Assembly (NCBI RefSeq): GCF_900167905.1 | Contig: NZ_FUYZ01000003.1 | Coordinates: 248,001-312,000, forward strand | Length of the DNA stretch: 64,000 nucleotides | DNA from: Soonwooa buanensis | GTDB taxonomy: Bacteria; Bacteroidota; Bacteroidia; Flavobacteriales; Weeksellaceae | Direction of reading: 5' to 3' | Shown here: piece after piece, positions 26,999 to 35,565 of the stretch | Layout of the letters: every line of letters starts with the position of its first letter | Position numbering within the stretch: position 1 is the stretch's first letter | Made by a program: the position numbers and the translations under genes | Notes under the pieces: generated by a model | What the model saw: only the letters and a program-made list of their open reading frames with translations | What the model was told of the DNA's origin: nothing | Database searches by the model: none

Positions 26999-29149
26999 TT
27001 ACTGTTGATGTCCTGTTTTATCCCAAACTTCAATTCTGTAATCTTTGATGTCGGCGTTATCTTGGAGAGATTTAAGATAACCTTGTCCGAACATGTTACT
27101 GTTTTGTTGTTGGATTGCATCTACAACTTGCTTAGCATCGCCAGGCATTTTGTTGCTCTTGATCGACTTGCGTTGTACAACAAATACACCTGCCATACCT
27201 TCGATAGGTTGAGAGATTTTGTTGTTTGCAACACCGAATGCAGCACCTGCAACTTTAGCTTCCATAGATCCACCAATATTGGCATTGAAGAAGTTAATGT
27301 CAGAATTTGCTTTTGTTGTGTTAAACAATTTCGCAATTTGATCTAGGCTTCCTGCTTTAGCAGCATTTATTTTATCAATGATCTTTTTAGCTAGTAATTT
27401 ATTTTTAACAATCGGTTCGATTTGCTCTCTTACGCTTTCTGGATTAGCAAGACCAGCATCTTGTTTGCCAACTAGGTAAGCAACAATACGATCACCTGTG
27501 CCATCAACCGTGAAGATGTCGCTATCGCCAATTTCTCTTTTCTTGTCAAATGCCCAAGTTAAGATTTCGCCATCTTTATCAGTTCCTAAACCTGGTAATT
27601 GTCCTTGGAATCTTGTAACTGCTTTAGGATTTTGCATGTTGAAACCTCCTTTTTTAGCAATGTTACTAAACTCGTTAAAGCTCTTACCTTGTACTTGTTG
27701 GATGAATCTAGTTGCTTTGTTATGTACGTCGCTTTCAGTTTTGTCAGAAGCTTTGATCGCTTTTGCTAAATGCGCTACTTTGTAAGCCATAGCACCAGAT
27801 TTTTTATCATCAACTTTGATGATGTGGTAACCGAATTGCGTCTCAGCAAGACCGATTGATCCTTTGCTGTTGTTGGCTAAGAAATTAAGATATCCTGGTG
27901 CAAATTGCGATTCTGGTGTCGTCCAACCCACACTACCTTTTCTTTCTACAGCGTTCGGCTCGTCAGAGAATTTAAGATCTTTATCAAAATTAGCAGCATT
28001 AGATTTAACATCAGCTAAGATGCTATCAGCTAATTTTTTTGCTTGCTCTTTAGTTCTTGTCGCAGTTGATCTTTCGGCGCCTTTATAGCCGATTAAGATA
28101 TGGCTAGACATTGTAGAATCCGTCGGCTTCTTGTCTAGTAATTTTGAAACGATATAATAATTTTGCTCTTTGTATGGTCCAAAAGTTTGTCCAACTGTAG
28201 CGCCAGCAATTTTGTCTTTTAAAGCTGTAGGTAATTGCTCAGGCTTTAGATATTGAGGCATGTAAGGAACGTCAGAGTTCAATTCCACAAACATTGAGTC
28301 GTTCTTTGTATTTTGGAAGTTCTCAGTTCCGTTAGAAGCATCAGATCCTTTTAAGAATAACTTGTTAAGCTCGTTAAGAGACGCTGCATCATCCTGTGCG
28401 CTTGGTGTCGCTGGGAAGTATACATAACCAATGTTACGGTTAGCATCAACTTTGAATCTCGTTGGGTGCAACTTGATGTAATCTGTAAGATCTTGTGTTG
28501 TTACTTTTGTAGGATTTGTTTTTTCAAAACTTGTATAATCTACTTTTACATAGTCAACGTTTGCGATTTCGTCACGTTGTTTGATAACAAGGTCAGCTTC
28601 TTTTTTGCTAGCAGTAATACCGTTTCCTAAGTTTCCGAAAAGGATTCTTGCCATCATTCTGTACTCGATAGATTTTTTGTTTCTAATCCAAGCGTTGTAC
28701 ATTTCTGCTTGACCAGCTTCTTGTAGACCTTCGATTTGTTTCTTGATGTCTTGAAGTTTGAAGTTTCCTTTTTCGTCAAAGTTAGACGGGTTTTGTGCAA
28801 ACATTGGATCGTACTGAAGTTGACTCCAGAACATATCGTCCGTTAACTCAAGACCTAATTTTTCAAATTCTTGTTTAATCAATTTTGACTGTACCAAAAC
28901 TTGCCAAGCTTGCTCTTCAAGTCCATTTTGAGGTTGTCCTTGTTGTTGCGCTTGCTGCTGAAGTACAAATAATTGGTCGTTGAACTCGTCACGGCTAATT
29001 TCTTCACCATTAACTTTTCCTAGAATACTAGGGTTTTTACCAAAAATTTTATCGATAGAATCTGGATTTACCAAGAAAGCTAATAAAGCTAAGGCAATAA
29101 CACCCATCAATAACCAAGGTCGTTTTCTAATCTCTCCTAAAACTGCCAT
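26999..29149 (-). CDS. PpiD-like membrane-anchored peptidyl-prolyl isomerase
   Basis: A 716-residue periplasmic folding factor. One membrane helix near the N-terminus (RPWLLMGVIALALLAFLV), then a SurA_N-like helical domain with EISRDEFNDQLFVLQQQAQQQ, a parvulin-type isomerase domain around residues 345-455 (SSHILIGYKGAERS, GSVGWTTPESQFAPGYL, LAETQFGYHIIKV), and a C-terminal helical part. PpiD/SurA chaperones help outer-membrane and secreted proteins leaving the Sec channel. It is read alone, with a terminator behind. The length and layout fit the Bacteroidota form. Confidence 0.9.
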   Translation of the reverse strand: MAVLGEIRKRPWLLMGVIALALLAFLVNPDSIDKIFGKNPSILGKVNGEEISRDEFNDQLFVLQQQAQQQGQPQNGLEEQAWQVLVQSKLIKQEFEKLGLELTDDMFWSQLQYDPMFAQNPSNFDEKGNFKLQDIKKQIEGLQEAGQAEMYNAWIRNKKSIEYRMMARILFGNLGNGITASKKEADLVIKQRDEIANVDYVKVDYTSFEKTNPTKVTTQDLTDYIKLHPTRFKVDANRNIGYVYFPATPSAQDDAASLNELNKLFLKGSDASNGTENFQNTKNDSMFVELNSDVPYMPQYLKPEQLPTALKDKIAGATVGQTFGPYKEQNYYIVSKLLDKKPTDSTMSSHILIGYKGAERSTATRTKEQAKKLADSILADVKSNAANFDKDLKFSDEPNAVERKGSVGWTTPESQFAPGYLNFLANNSKGSIGLAETQFGYHIIKVDDKKSGAMAYKVAHLAKAIKASDKTESDVHNKATRFIQQVQGKSFNEFSNIAKKGGFNMQNPKAVTRFQGQLPGLGTDKDGEILTWAFDKKREIGDSDIFTVDGTGDRIVAYLVGKQDAGLANPESVREQIEPIVKNKLLAKKIIDKINAAKAGSLDQIAKLFNTTKANSDINFFNANIGGSMEAKVAGAAFGVANNKISQPIEGMAGVFVVQRKSIKSNKMPGDAKQVVDAIQQQNSNMFGQGYLKSLQDNADIKDYRIEVWDKTGHQQ

Positions 29150-29245
29150 TTTTTGTTATGTGTTTATAATCAATCCGCGAAAATACATATTTTTGAACTA
29201 AAATGAAAAATTTGTTTTAAACTTTTATCATTCTTAAAAGTCTTT

Positions 29246-29282
29246 TATGAAAAAGCCACCGAAAAAATAATTTTCGATGGCT
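29246..29282 (-). terminator. Terminator after the ECF sensor-like gene
   Basis: On the minus strand AGCCATCGAAAA pairs with TTTTCGGTGGCT (29282-29254, one G-T pair), followed by TTTTTCAT. Confidence 0.8.
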
Positions 29283-29304
29283 GATATATTTTCAATTTTA
29301 ATGC

Positions 29305-29928
29305 TTATTGACCGCCATATTTTTTGTCCATAATCTTGTCGCGCACTTTTCCTTCTGTTTGGAAGAGTTTAAGGACTTGTTGTGGTGTCAATATTTTTAA
29401 AAACTTATCGGCATATAATTTTCTGTTATCTAAAAGTTGTTTTCCAACTTCAAAACTTTCATCAAGTTTTTGCTTAGCCTCATCATTGCTAAGTTTTTCG
29501 ATGTTGACCGATCCTTTAAATTTATCTTTAATCTGTTTTTGACTATTAGTGTATTGTTCAAAAATTTCTTTAAACTCGGCTTGAGATTCTTTCGGAACAT
29601 CTAATTCGTCAAGGAAAATATCTTGTTTTACCGTTTGCATAAATTGTGACCGCTCACGAGGAGTCATGTTTTTCATCATTTCGTGACGTTCTTCTTTATT
29701 CATCCCTTGCCAGTTGGACATATTTTGCGTTTGGTTTGGTGCACTTCGGACTCTGTCATTTTGTATTGGCGAAAGGCTTGTTGTGCCAAGACTTCCTCTT
29801 TGCGAGGTGTTGCCAAGGTTTTCTGATGACGTACGATTTCTATCTGTACTTCCTCCACGGCGCTCGGTTTGCGCATTAATTTGCGCCATCGAAGAAATTA
29901 ATATTAAACTAAAAAATAATTTTTTCAT
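29305..29928 (-). CDS. Exported Spy/CnrX-like sensor protein next to an ECF system
   Basis: A 207-residue protein with a signal peptide (residues 1-19, ending INAQ). The next ~60 residues are low-complexity (Ser, Asn, Arg and Gln rich), then a helical part with MNKEERHEMMKNMTPRERSQFMQTVKQDIF and ILTPQQVLKLFQTEGKVRDKIMDKK, the pattern of Spy/CpxP/CnrX-like periplasmic proteins that bind unfolded proteins or metal. It lies 16 bases downstream of the anti-sigma gene and probably signals to it. What it senses is unknown. Confidence 0.65.
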   Translation of the reverse strand: MKKLFFSLILISSMAQINAQTERRGGSTDRNRTSSENLGNTSQRGSLGTTSLSPIQNDRVRSAPNQTQNMSNWQGMNKEERHEMMKNMTPRERSQFMQTVKQDIFLDELDVPKESQAEFKEIFEQYTNSQKQIKDKFKGSVNIEKLSNDEAKQKLDESFEVGKQLLDNRKLYADKFLKILTPQQVLKLFQTEGKVRDKIMDKKYGGQ

Positions 29929-29944
29929 AACTCTCTTTTTTCAA

Positions 29945-30523
29945 CTAATTGTAAAGGTCAAGATAAACATCTTGATCAACAGTTTTATCAAGGTCGCTGA
30001 CTTGGTCAGGCGTCATAACCGCAAGAACTTGTGTAATTTTCGCATCCGATTTATTAGCTTTTGCAAAAGTAGCTTTTGGCGTTGTCGCATTAACTTTAGT
30101 GTAAGCTAGATCTTGACGTTCAATTGGTTTATTTGTAATCCTATTGTTGTGTTCAGTTGCAGTAGGATGTTTGCTTTCTGTTTTAAGGTTTTCTTGTGGA
30201 GCAGATTTAGCTTGTGGCACATTATATACAGCCAAAGCTTCATCATTTTTTATTGTATAACTGCTGTCAACAATGTCTTTGTTTTTTGCAATAGTTGTCT
30301 GTTGATCAGTGTTTTGATTGCTAATGCTCCAGATGCCAAGACCTCCGATAGCTGCTATTGCCGCTGCGGCTGCCCATTTAAAATTAAGTGGAATTATTTT
30401 AGCTTCTTTCTTTTGAGGAATGGTCTTGTTCAAAACATTATTCTGCATTTCCGCAAAGAAATCTGGCGGTGTTGCAAAACTGTTCTTACGTTCAAGATTT
30501 TCTATATCAAAATTTTTCATCAT
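29945..30523 (-). CDS. Probable anti-sigma factor
   Basis: A 192-residue protein with a short cytoplasmic N-terminus, one membrane helix (FKWAAAAAIAAIGGLGIWSI, about residues 48-67) and an extracytoplasmic tail of about 125 residues ending in TPDQVSDLDKTVDQDVYLDLYN. The topology and place directly after an ECF sigma gene are typical of membrane anti-sigma factors. No zinc-binding ASD HxxxCxxC motif is visible, so this would be a non-ZAS type. Two consecutive ATGs at 30523 and 30520 are both possible starts. Confidence 0.7.
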   Translation of the reverse strand: MMKNFDIENLERKNSFATPPDFFAEMQNNVLNKTIPQKKEAKIIPLNFKWAAAAAIAAIGGLGIWSISNQNTDQQTTIAKNKDIVDSSYTIKNDEALAVYNVPQAKSAPQENLKTESKHPTATEHNNRITNKPIERQDLAYTKVNATTPKATFAKANKSDAKITQVLAVMTPDQVSDLDKTVDQDVYLDLYN

Positions 30524-30535
30524 CTATTTATTTTA

Positions 30536-31093
30536 CTAAAATTCGCTAGAATAGTTGTCTTTAATAAAAGTTTCAATTTTTTCTTTCGCGTAGTGATAGT
30601 TAGTTTTTAGCGTGCCAACAGACATATCAACAATTTTTGAAATCTCTTCGTATGGCAAATCATCATAATATCGCATCGTGAAAACCAATTTTTGTTTCTC
30701 AGGAAGACTTTGTATGGCTTTCTGTAACAAAAGTTGAATCTCGTCTGCGTCTTTTTCTGCGTTATCAGCTACCAAATTCTGCATGTAGTAATCTGCATCT
30801 TCATCCGCTTTTTTCATCTTTTTCATTTTATTAAGTTGTTGAAGCGCTTCGTTGGTTGCAATCCTATAAAGCCAAGTGTACAACTTACTATCTTGTTTGA
30901 ATTGATGAAAATTCTGGTAAGCTTTAATAAACGTTTCCTGCAATACATCTTGCGCTAGATCATGATCCACAATAAGTCGTCGGATATGCCAATACAATCG
31001 ACTTTGGTGTGCATCCATCAATGCGCGAAGCCCCTTTTCTACAGTTTTTGGCTGTAACATTAGCTTGATAATGTCGTCGTCGTTGAGCTTCAT
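30536..31093 (-). CDS. RNA polymerase sigma factor, ECF type
   Basis: A 185-residue sigma-70 ECF factor. Region 2 has HDLAQDVLQETFIKAYQNFHQFKQDSKLYTWLYRIATNEA; region 4 has LPEKQKLVFTMRYYDDLPYEEISKIVDMSVGTLKTNYHYAKEKIE, with the helix-turn-helix. There is no region 3. It would redirect RNA polymerase to a small regulon, probably including this operon. It is the first of three genes (sigma, anti-sigma, exported sensor), a set repeated many times in Bacteroidota genomes. Confidence 0.93.
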   Translation of the reverse strand: MKLNDDDIIKLMLQPKTVEKGLRALMDAHQSRLYWHIRRLIVDHDLAQDVLQETFIKAYQNFHQFKQDSKLYTWLYRIATNEALQQLNKMKKMKKADEDADYYMQNLVADNAEKDADEIQLLLQKAIQSLPEKQKLVFTMRYYDDLPYEEISKIVDMSVGTLKTNYHYAKEKIETFIKDNYSSEF

Positions 31094-31220
31094 TGAGATG
31101 TTTCGTTAGTTGGATAATTTTAATAAGCCAAAGTTAAAATTGTTTTTCAAATTTTTGATTCTGTGTCTCGAAATTGTCTTTAAATTCTACTAAATTGCAA
31201 CAAATATTAAATCCAATATC

Positions 31221-31976
31221 GTGAAAATCGCTATCATCGGCTCCGGAAATGTGGCTTATCATCTCGCAAAAGCCTTAAAACAAACTGAACAAAATTTAGT
31301 CCAAATTTTCGGAAGAAACCAAGAAGTTTTAAATTCTATTTCTAAAGAATTAGATATTCCTGTGTCGATTAACGAGTTGGCGGAGGCAGATTTGTACATT
31401 ATTTCGGTGAGCGATTCTTCGGTTGAGGACGTTTCAAAAATCATTAAAAATCCTAATGCAATTGTTGCTCACACGTCGGGTTCTTTACCAAAAAAAATAT
31501 TAAAAGGTGATTATAAAAAAGCAAGTTTTTATCCACTGCAAACTTTTTCGAAGTCAAAAGATTTAGATTATGCAGATATTCCGTTTTTTATTGAGGCGGA
31601 AGAGAAAGAAGTGGAAAATGTTTTAATTGATGTTGCTTCAAAAATTTCCAAACATGTTGAAATTGCAAATTTTGAAAAGAGAAAATACATCCATCTAACG
31701 GCGGTTTTTGCATGTAATTTTGTGAATCATCTTTTTGCTCGAGCTAAAGAAATTTCTGATTCGCAACAGATTTCGTTTGATTATTTTATGCCTTTAATAG
31801 AAGAAACTTTTGATAAAATTAAATCTGTAAATCCAAAAGGCGCGCAAACTGGACCTGCGGTTAGAAATGATAAAAGGATTTTGGAAGCACATAAAGAACT
31901 TATCAAAAACCCCGAGCAATTGGCGATTTATAAAGTTATGAATGCCTCGATCCAAAAAATGTACAATTTGGATTAA
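31221..31976 (+). CDS. Rossmann-like and DUF2520 protein
   Basis: A 251-residue protein. Residues 1-120 are a Rossmann-like NAD(P)-binding fold (IAIIGSGNVAYHLAKAL); the rest is the helical DUF2520 domain, as in ketopantoate or proline reductase-like proteins of unknown reaction (NPKGAQTGPAVRNDKRILEAH is typical). The start codon is a GTG at 31221. No neighbouring gene shares its direction closely. The reaction is not known. Confidence 0.85.
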   Translation: MKIAIIGSGNVAYHLAKALKQTEQNLVQIFGRNQEVLNSISKELDIPVSINELAEADLYIISVSDSSVEDVSKIIKNPNAIVAHTSGSLPKKILKGDYKKASFYPLQTFSKSKDLDYADIPFFIEAEEKEVENVLIDVASKISKHVEIANFEKRKYIHLTAVFACNFVNHLFARAKEISDSQQISFDYFMPLIEETFDKIKSVNPKGAQTGPAVRNDKRILEAHKELIKNPEQLAIYKVMNASIQKMYNLD

Positions 31977-32040
31977 AATATTTTGTAACAAAATTCGAGA
32001 CTCGATACTAATTAGATATTACATTTAAAAACAATGCAAA

Positions 32041-32937
32041 ATGAATATTAAAAAATTAATCAGTCTTAGTTTTATCTTGTTTGTAGGATTACTTTCGGCG
32101 CAAGAAAATGCGAATCGTTTTTTCTACGAATTAAGTTTTAAACCTAAAAAAGATTCTGCAAAAATTGACAAAGTCATGACGATTTTGGATATTACAAGTA
32201 CAAAGTCTCAATACGAAGATTTTACTGGTCCTGCACAAGATTCAATTTTAAAAGTGAAAGTCGAAGGCATGCAAAAATCTGGAATTTTTGAAGATATTTC
32301 TAAAAGTATGAAGATGCCAAAGTTTTCTTATAAAATCCAAAAAGCTTATCCTGATATGAAAATTACAGTGTCGGATATGATTAGTAACAGAAATGCTTTT
32401 GGTTACGAAGAACCTGTGAAATTCGATTGGAAAATTTCTAATGACAAGCAAATGATTGGGAAATACAATACTCAAAAAGCAACCACAGAATTCGGAGGAA
32501 GAAAGTGGACGGCTTGGTTTAGTACAGATTTGCCTTTCCAAGATGGACCATATAAATTTTACGGACTTCCTGGTTTAATTGTTAAAATAGAAGATGATGC
32601 TAAAAATTATTCTTGGGAATTAAAAGGGAATAAGCAAATCAAGGATTGGAAAGAGTTGTCTTATGGTGAAGAAATGCGTCGTACAATGGGATATAATCCT
32701 AAAGTGACAATTATTTCTAAAGATAAATTTGATGCTACTGCAAAAGTATTTAGACAAGATCCTTTTGGCGAATTTCGTCAATATATGACGCCAGAGGCTA
32801 TGAAAATGACAATGCCAGGGACGCAAATGACGATGGGAGAGTTTATTAAAAATCAAGAAAAACTAATCAAGGATTTTTTAGCTGCTAACGACAATCCTAT
32901 AGAGATTACAGAAACCGCAGCGGAGAAGAAAAAATAG
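32041..32937 (+). CDS. GLPGLI-family exported protein
   Basis: A 298-residue secreted protein with a signal peptide (ending LLSAQ) and the family signature YKFYGLPGLIVKIED at about 175-190. The GLPGLI family is abundant in Chryseobacterium, Elizabethkingia and relatives; its function is unknown, and many members sit next to TonB receptors or carboxypeptidase-like proteins. The C-terminal part is Met-rich (MKMTMPGTQMTMGEF), perhaps a copper or other metal contact, though this is only a composition note. A terminator follows at 32961. Confidence 0.88.
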   Translation: MNIKKLISLSFILFVGLLSAQENANRFFYELSFKPKKDSAKIDKVMTILDITSTKSQYEDFTGPAQDSILKVKVEGMQKSGIFEDISKSMKMPKFSYKIQKAYPDMKITVSDMISNRNAFGYEEPVKFDWKISNDKQMIGKYNTQKATTEFGGRKWTAWFSTDLPFQDGPYKFYGLPGLIVKIEDDAKNYSWELKGNKQIKDWKELSYGEEMRRTMGYNPKVTIISKDKFDATAKVFRQDPFGEFRQYMTPEAMKMTMPGTQMTMGEFIKNQEKLIKDFLAANDNPIEITETAAEKKK

Positions 32938-32960
32938 TCTTATATTATTGATAACATGAT

Positions 32961-32990
32961 AAAAGTCGGGTGGTAGCTCGGCTTTTCTGT
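32961..32990 (+). terminator. Terminator after the GLPGLI gene
   Basis: AAAAGTCGGG (32961-32970) pairs with CTCGGCTTTT (32977-32986, two G-T pairs), loop TGGTAG, then a TCTGTTTT tail. Confidence 0.7.
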
Positions 32991-32995
32991 TTTAG

Positions 32996-33032
32996 TTTGT
33001 TATTTAGATTTAATTAAAATAAGCTATCTTTG
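32996..33032 (+). promoter_or_regulatory. Promoter of the feo operon
   Basis: TTTG (32996-32999) and TATCTTTG (33025-33032). The 25-base gap is longer than usual, so the -33 assignment is uncertain. No Fur-box-like palindrome is obvious. Confidence 0.45.
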
Positions 33033-33051
33033 CAATTCTAAATTACTCGTT

Positions 33052-33300
33052 TTGATAAAAAAAATATCTGGAACATTATGTTGTTTCCCTAAAAATACAT
33101 TAGGGAAAATTCGTGGGTTTAATGATGAATTGAAAATGCCAACCAAAATTTTGGAAATGGGATTGTTGCCAAAAACGAGTTTTAAGATTTTGTATCAAGC
33201 GCCTTTTGATGGGCCTTTGTACATCGAATATGGAGAGGAGCGATCTAGACTTGCGTTAAGAATTGAAGAAGCAAGATTTATTGAGGTAGAGATGATGTAG
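33052..33300 (+). CDS. feoA: FeoA-domain protein
   Basis: An 82-residue SH3-like FeoA domain (ILEMGLLPKTSFKILYQAPFDGPLYIEYGEERSRLALRIEEARFIEV). FeoA supports the FeoB ferrous-iron transporter in the cytoplasm. The start is a TTG at 33052; no in-frame ATG lies before the domain. It is followed after 2 bases by feoB. Confidence 0.85.
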   Translation: MIKKISGTLCCFPKNTLGKIRGFNDELKMPTKILEMGLLPKTSFKILYQAPFDGPLYIEYGEERSRLALRIEEARFIEVEMM

Positions 33301-33302
33301 TT

Positions 33303-35342
33303 ATGGAAAATCAAAAAAATCCGAGCAAAAAAGTCCTTTTAGTCGGAAATCCAAATGTTGGAAAATCAACTATTTTTAATGGTCTTTCTAAGAAAAAGCA
33401 AAAAACGGGTAATTACGCTGGTGTAACAGTTGCTAGTCACTCTGGACAATACGAATACGAAGGCGAAAACGTCGAGATTGTCGATCTTCCTGGTTCTTAC
33501 AGTATTTATCCAACTTCTGAGGATGAAGCTATTTTTTCAAAATATTTGGTAGAAGAGCGCGATACTTACGAAGGTGTTATATACGTTGCTGATGCGATTA
33601 ATTTGCGACGAAGTTTGCTGCTTTTTCAACAGATTCGCGATTACGGTATTCCTGCAATTATGGTGGTTAACCAAATTGACGAAGCCGAAAAAAGAGAAAT
33701 AAATATCGATGTAAAAAAACTGTCAGAACTTCTCAATGTTCCTGTTTTTAAATCGAATGCTAAAAAAAATATTGGTCTCGAAGAAATTAAAAAAGCGGTT
33801 AAAAATTCTGCGTTTACAACCACCGAAAAAATTAGTTTTGAAATCCCAATCGAGCAAAAAGAGATTGTAACTCGAATTTCTGACCAAACGCATGAGGCAA
33901 ATCAATATCGAGTATGGACGCTTTTGGCGGCTAACAATTATATCGGGAAACTTAATAACATCAACGAGATTCTTAAAAAAGAAGATGTAAGTTGCCATGT
34001 TCCGAAGCGTTTGCAAGTCCAAGAGACCATTAGACGCTATCAAGTTATTGATGAAGTGTTATCTCAAATTGTACAGAAAAAACCTGCGTTTAAAGAGCTT
34101 TTAACAGAGAAATTAGATAAAGTTTTAGTGCATAAAGTTTGGGGTTATATTTTCTTTTTCTTGATTTTGATGTTGGTTTTCGAAAGCGTATTTTTCCTAG
34201 CAGAATTCCCAATGGCGTGGATCGAAGATGGATTTACGTGGTTGACAGATTGGGCTGCGACAACTATTCCTCCTGGACCAATTAATAGTCTTATAACCAC
34301 GGGAATTATTCCTGGTGTTGGCGGGATTTTGGTTTTCGCACCTCAAATTGGTATTATGCTATATTTCCTTTATTTGTTAGAGGATTCGGGTTATATGGCG
34401 CGCGTTGTATTTTTAATGGATAAATTTTTGCGACCTTTTGGCTTGAACGGAAAAAGTATTGTGCCTTTGGTTTCTGGAGTTGCTTGTGCGATTCCCGCAA
34501 TTATGTCTACAAGAAACATCGAAAATACAAAAGAAAGATTAATTACTATTTTGGCGACACCTTTTATGACTTGTGCTGCTAGAATACCTGTATATAGCAT
34601 TTTGATAACCTTGGTTATTCCAGATAAGACATTTTTAGGTTTCGGATATCACGCATTGGCTTTGATGGCTATGTATTTATTAGGTTTTGTTTTGGCGCTT
34701 TTAGCGGCTTTAGTTTCGAAATTTTTTATTAAATCTAAAACTAAAAGTTTTTTGGTTATGGATTTGCCAACATACAAAATGCCGCTTTGGGGTTACAATG
34801 TTAAGTTGATGTTGGAGAAAGTTTGGGGATTTGTGACTGGTGCTGGTAAAGTTATTTTTGCAGTTAGTGTTATCTTGTGGGTTCTGAGTTATTTTGGACC
34901 AAAACAGCAACCAAATCAATTTGTAGCAAGTGAAGTGAGTCTTCAGGATTCATATCTTGGTAAAGTTGGACATTTTATAGAGCCAGCTATTCGACCTTTG
35001 GGTTACGATTGGAAAATGGGAATCGGCTTGTTATCAAGTTTTGCAGCAAGGGAGGTTTTTGTTGGTACGATGTCAACTTTATATAGTCTAGATGACGAAG
35101 CGCCAGAAGGGAAGTTGCTCGACAAAATGCATCACGATACTTATCCTAATGGTGAGAAGGTTTTCACCTTAGCAACAGGTATTTCACTACTTATGTTTTA
35201 CGCATTTGCGATGCAATGTTTCACAACTATTGCGGTTGTATATCGTGAGACAGGAAGTTGGAAGTTAACAGTAACACAAACTGTTGTCATGTGTGTATTG
35301 GCATACTTTGTGTCGTTACTTACATATCAGATTTTAAAATAA
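33303..35342 (+). CDS. feoB: Ferrous iron transporter FeoB
   Basis: A 679-residue membrane GTPase. The N-terminal G domain has G1 GNPNVGKS (15-22), G2 GNYAGVTV, G3 DLPG and G4 NQID. The membrane part has the two Gate motifs (FAPQIGIMLYFLYLLEDSGYMARVVFLMD and the SGVACAIPAIMSTR region) and FAAREVFVGTMSTLY. It takes up Fe2+ across the inner membrane and is used mainly when oxygen is low. It runs with feoA before it and a Cys-rich membrane peptide after it. Confidence 0.96.
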   Translation: MENQKNPSKKVLLVGNPNVGKSTIFNGLSKKKQKTGNYAGVTVASHSGQYEYEGENVEIVDLPGSYSIYPTSEDEAIFSKYLVEERDTYEGVIYVADAINLRRSLLLFQQIRDYGIPAIMVVNQIDEAEKREINIDVKKLSELLNVPVFKSNAKKNIGLEEIKKAVKNSAFTTTEKISFEIPIEQKEIVTRISDQTHEANQYRVWTLLAANNYIGKLNNINEILKKEDVSCHVPKRLQVQETIRRYQVIDEVLSQIVQKKPAFKELLTEKLDKVLVHKVWGYIFFFLILMLVFESVFFLAEFPMAWIEDGFTWLTDWAATTIPPGPINSLITTGIIPGVGGILVFAPQIGIMLYFLYLLEDSGYMARVVFLMDKFLRPFGLNGKSIVPLVSGVACAIPAIMSTRNIENTKERLITILATPFMTCAARIPVYSILITLVIPDKTFLGFGYHALALMAMYLLGFVLALLAALVSKFFIKSKTKSFLVMDLPTYKMPLWGYNVKLMLEKVWGFVTGAGKVIFAVSVILWVLSYFGPKQQPNQFVASEVSLQDSYLGKVGHFIEPAIRPLGYDWKMGIGLLSSFAAREVFVGTMSTLYSLDDEAPEGKLLDKMHHDTYPNGEKVFTLATGISLLMFYAFAMQCFTTIAVVYRETGSWKLTVTQTVVMCVLAYFVSLLTYQILK

Positions 35343-35362
35343 CTTCTAAAAATTTAAACAAA

Positions 35363-35503
35363 ATGGATTCTCTTGTATTTCAATATGTATTGATTGGTGT
35401 TTTGATTTTTGCTATTGGTTATGCACTTTTCAGAAATTTACGAAACGCTTTTAGAAAATCAAAAAAAGGCGGTGGCTGCGATACCAACTGTGGTTGTTCG
35501 TAA
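35363..35503 (+). CDS. Small FeoB-associated Cys-rich membrane protein
   Basis: A 46-residue peptide: one membrane helix (FQYVLIGVLIFAIGYALF) and a basic, Cys-containing tail (KKGGGCDTNCGCS) carrying three cysteines. Small Cys-rich membrane proteins of this build are often found behind feoB in Bacteroidota and Firmicutes, as partners of FeoB. The frame is open further upstream into feoB, but the ATG at 35363, 20 bases after the feoB stop, gives the expected short product. Confidence 0.75.
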   Translation: MDSLVFQYVLIGVLIFAIGYALFRNLRNAFRKSKKGGGCDTNCGCS

Positions 35504-35521
35504 TATCATTTTTGATTAACA

Positions 35522-35549
35522 TTTGGCAGTTATTTTTTATGTAATTTTG
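35522..35549 (+). promoter_or_regulatory. Promoter of glmM
   Basis: TTTG (35522-35525) and TAATTTTG (35542-35549), 16 bases apart. The start site would be near 35554, close to the ATG at 35566. Confidence 0.55.
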
Positions 35550-35565
35550 CATAAAAATTTATTTA

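Noticed and set aside
35258-35362. N-terminal extension of the small FeoB-associated protein
   Set aside because: It overlaps feoB in another frame; the ATG at 35363 gives the expected short protein.
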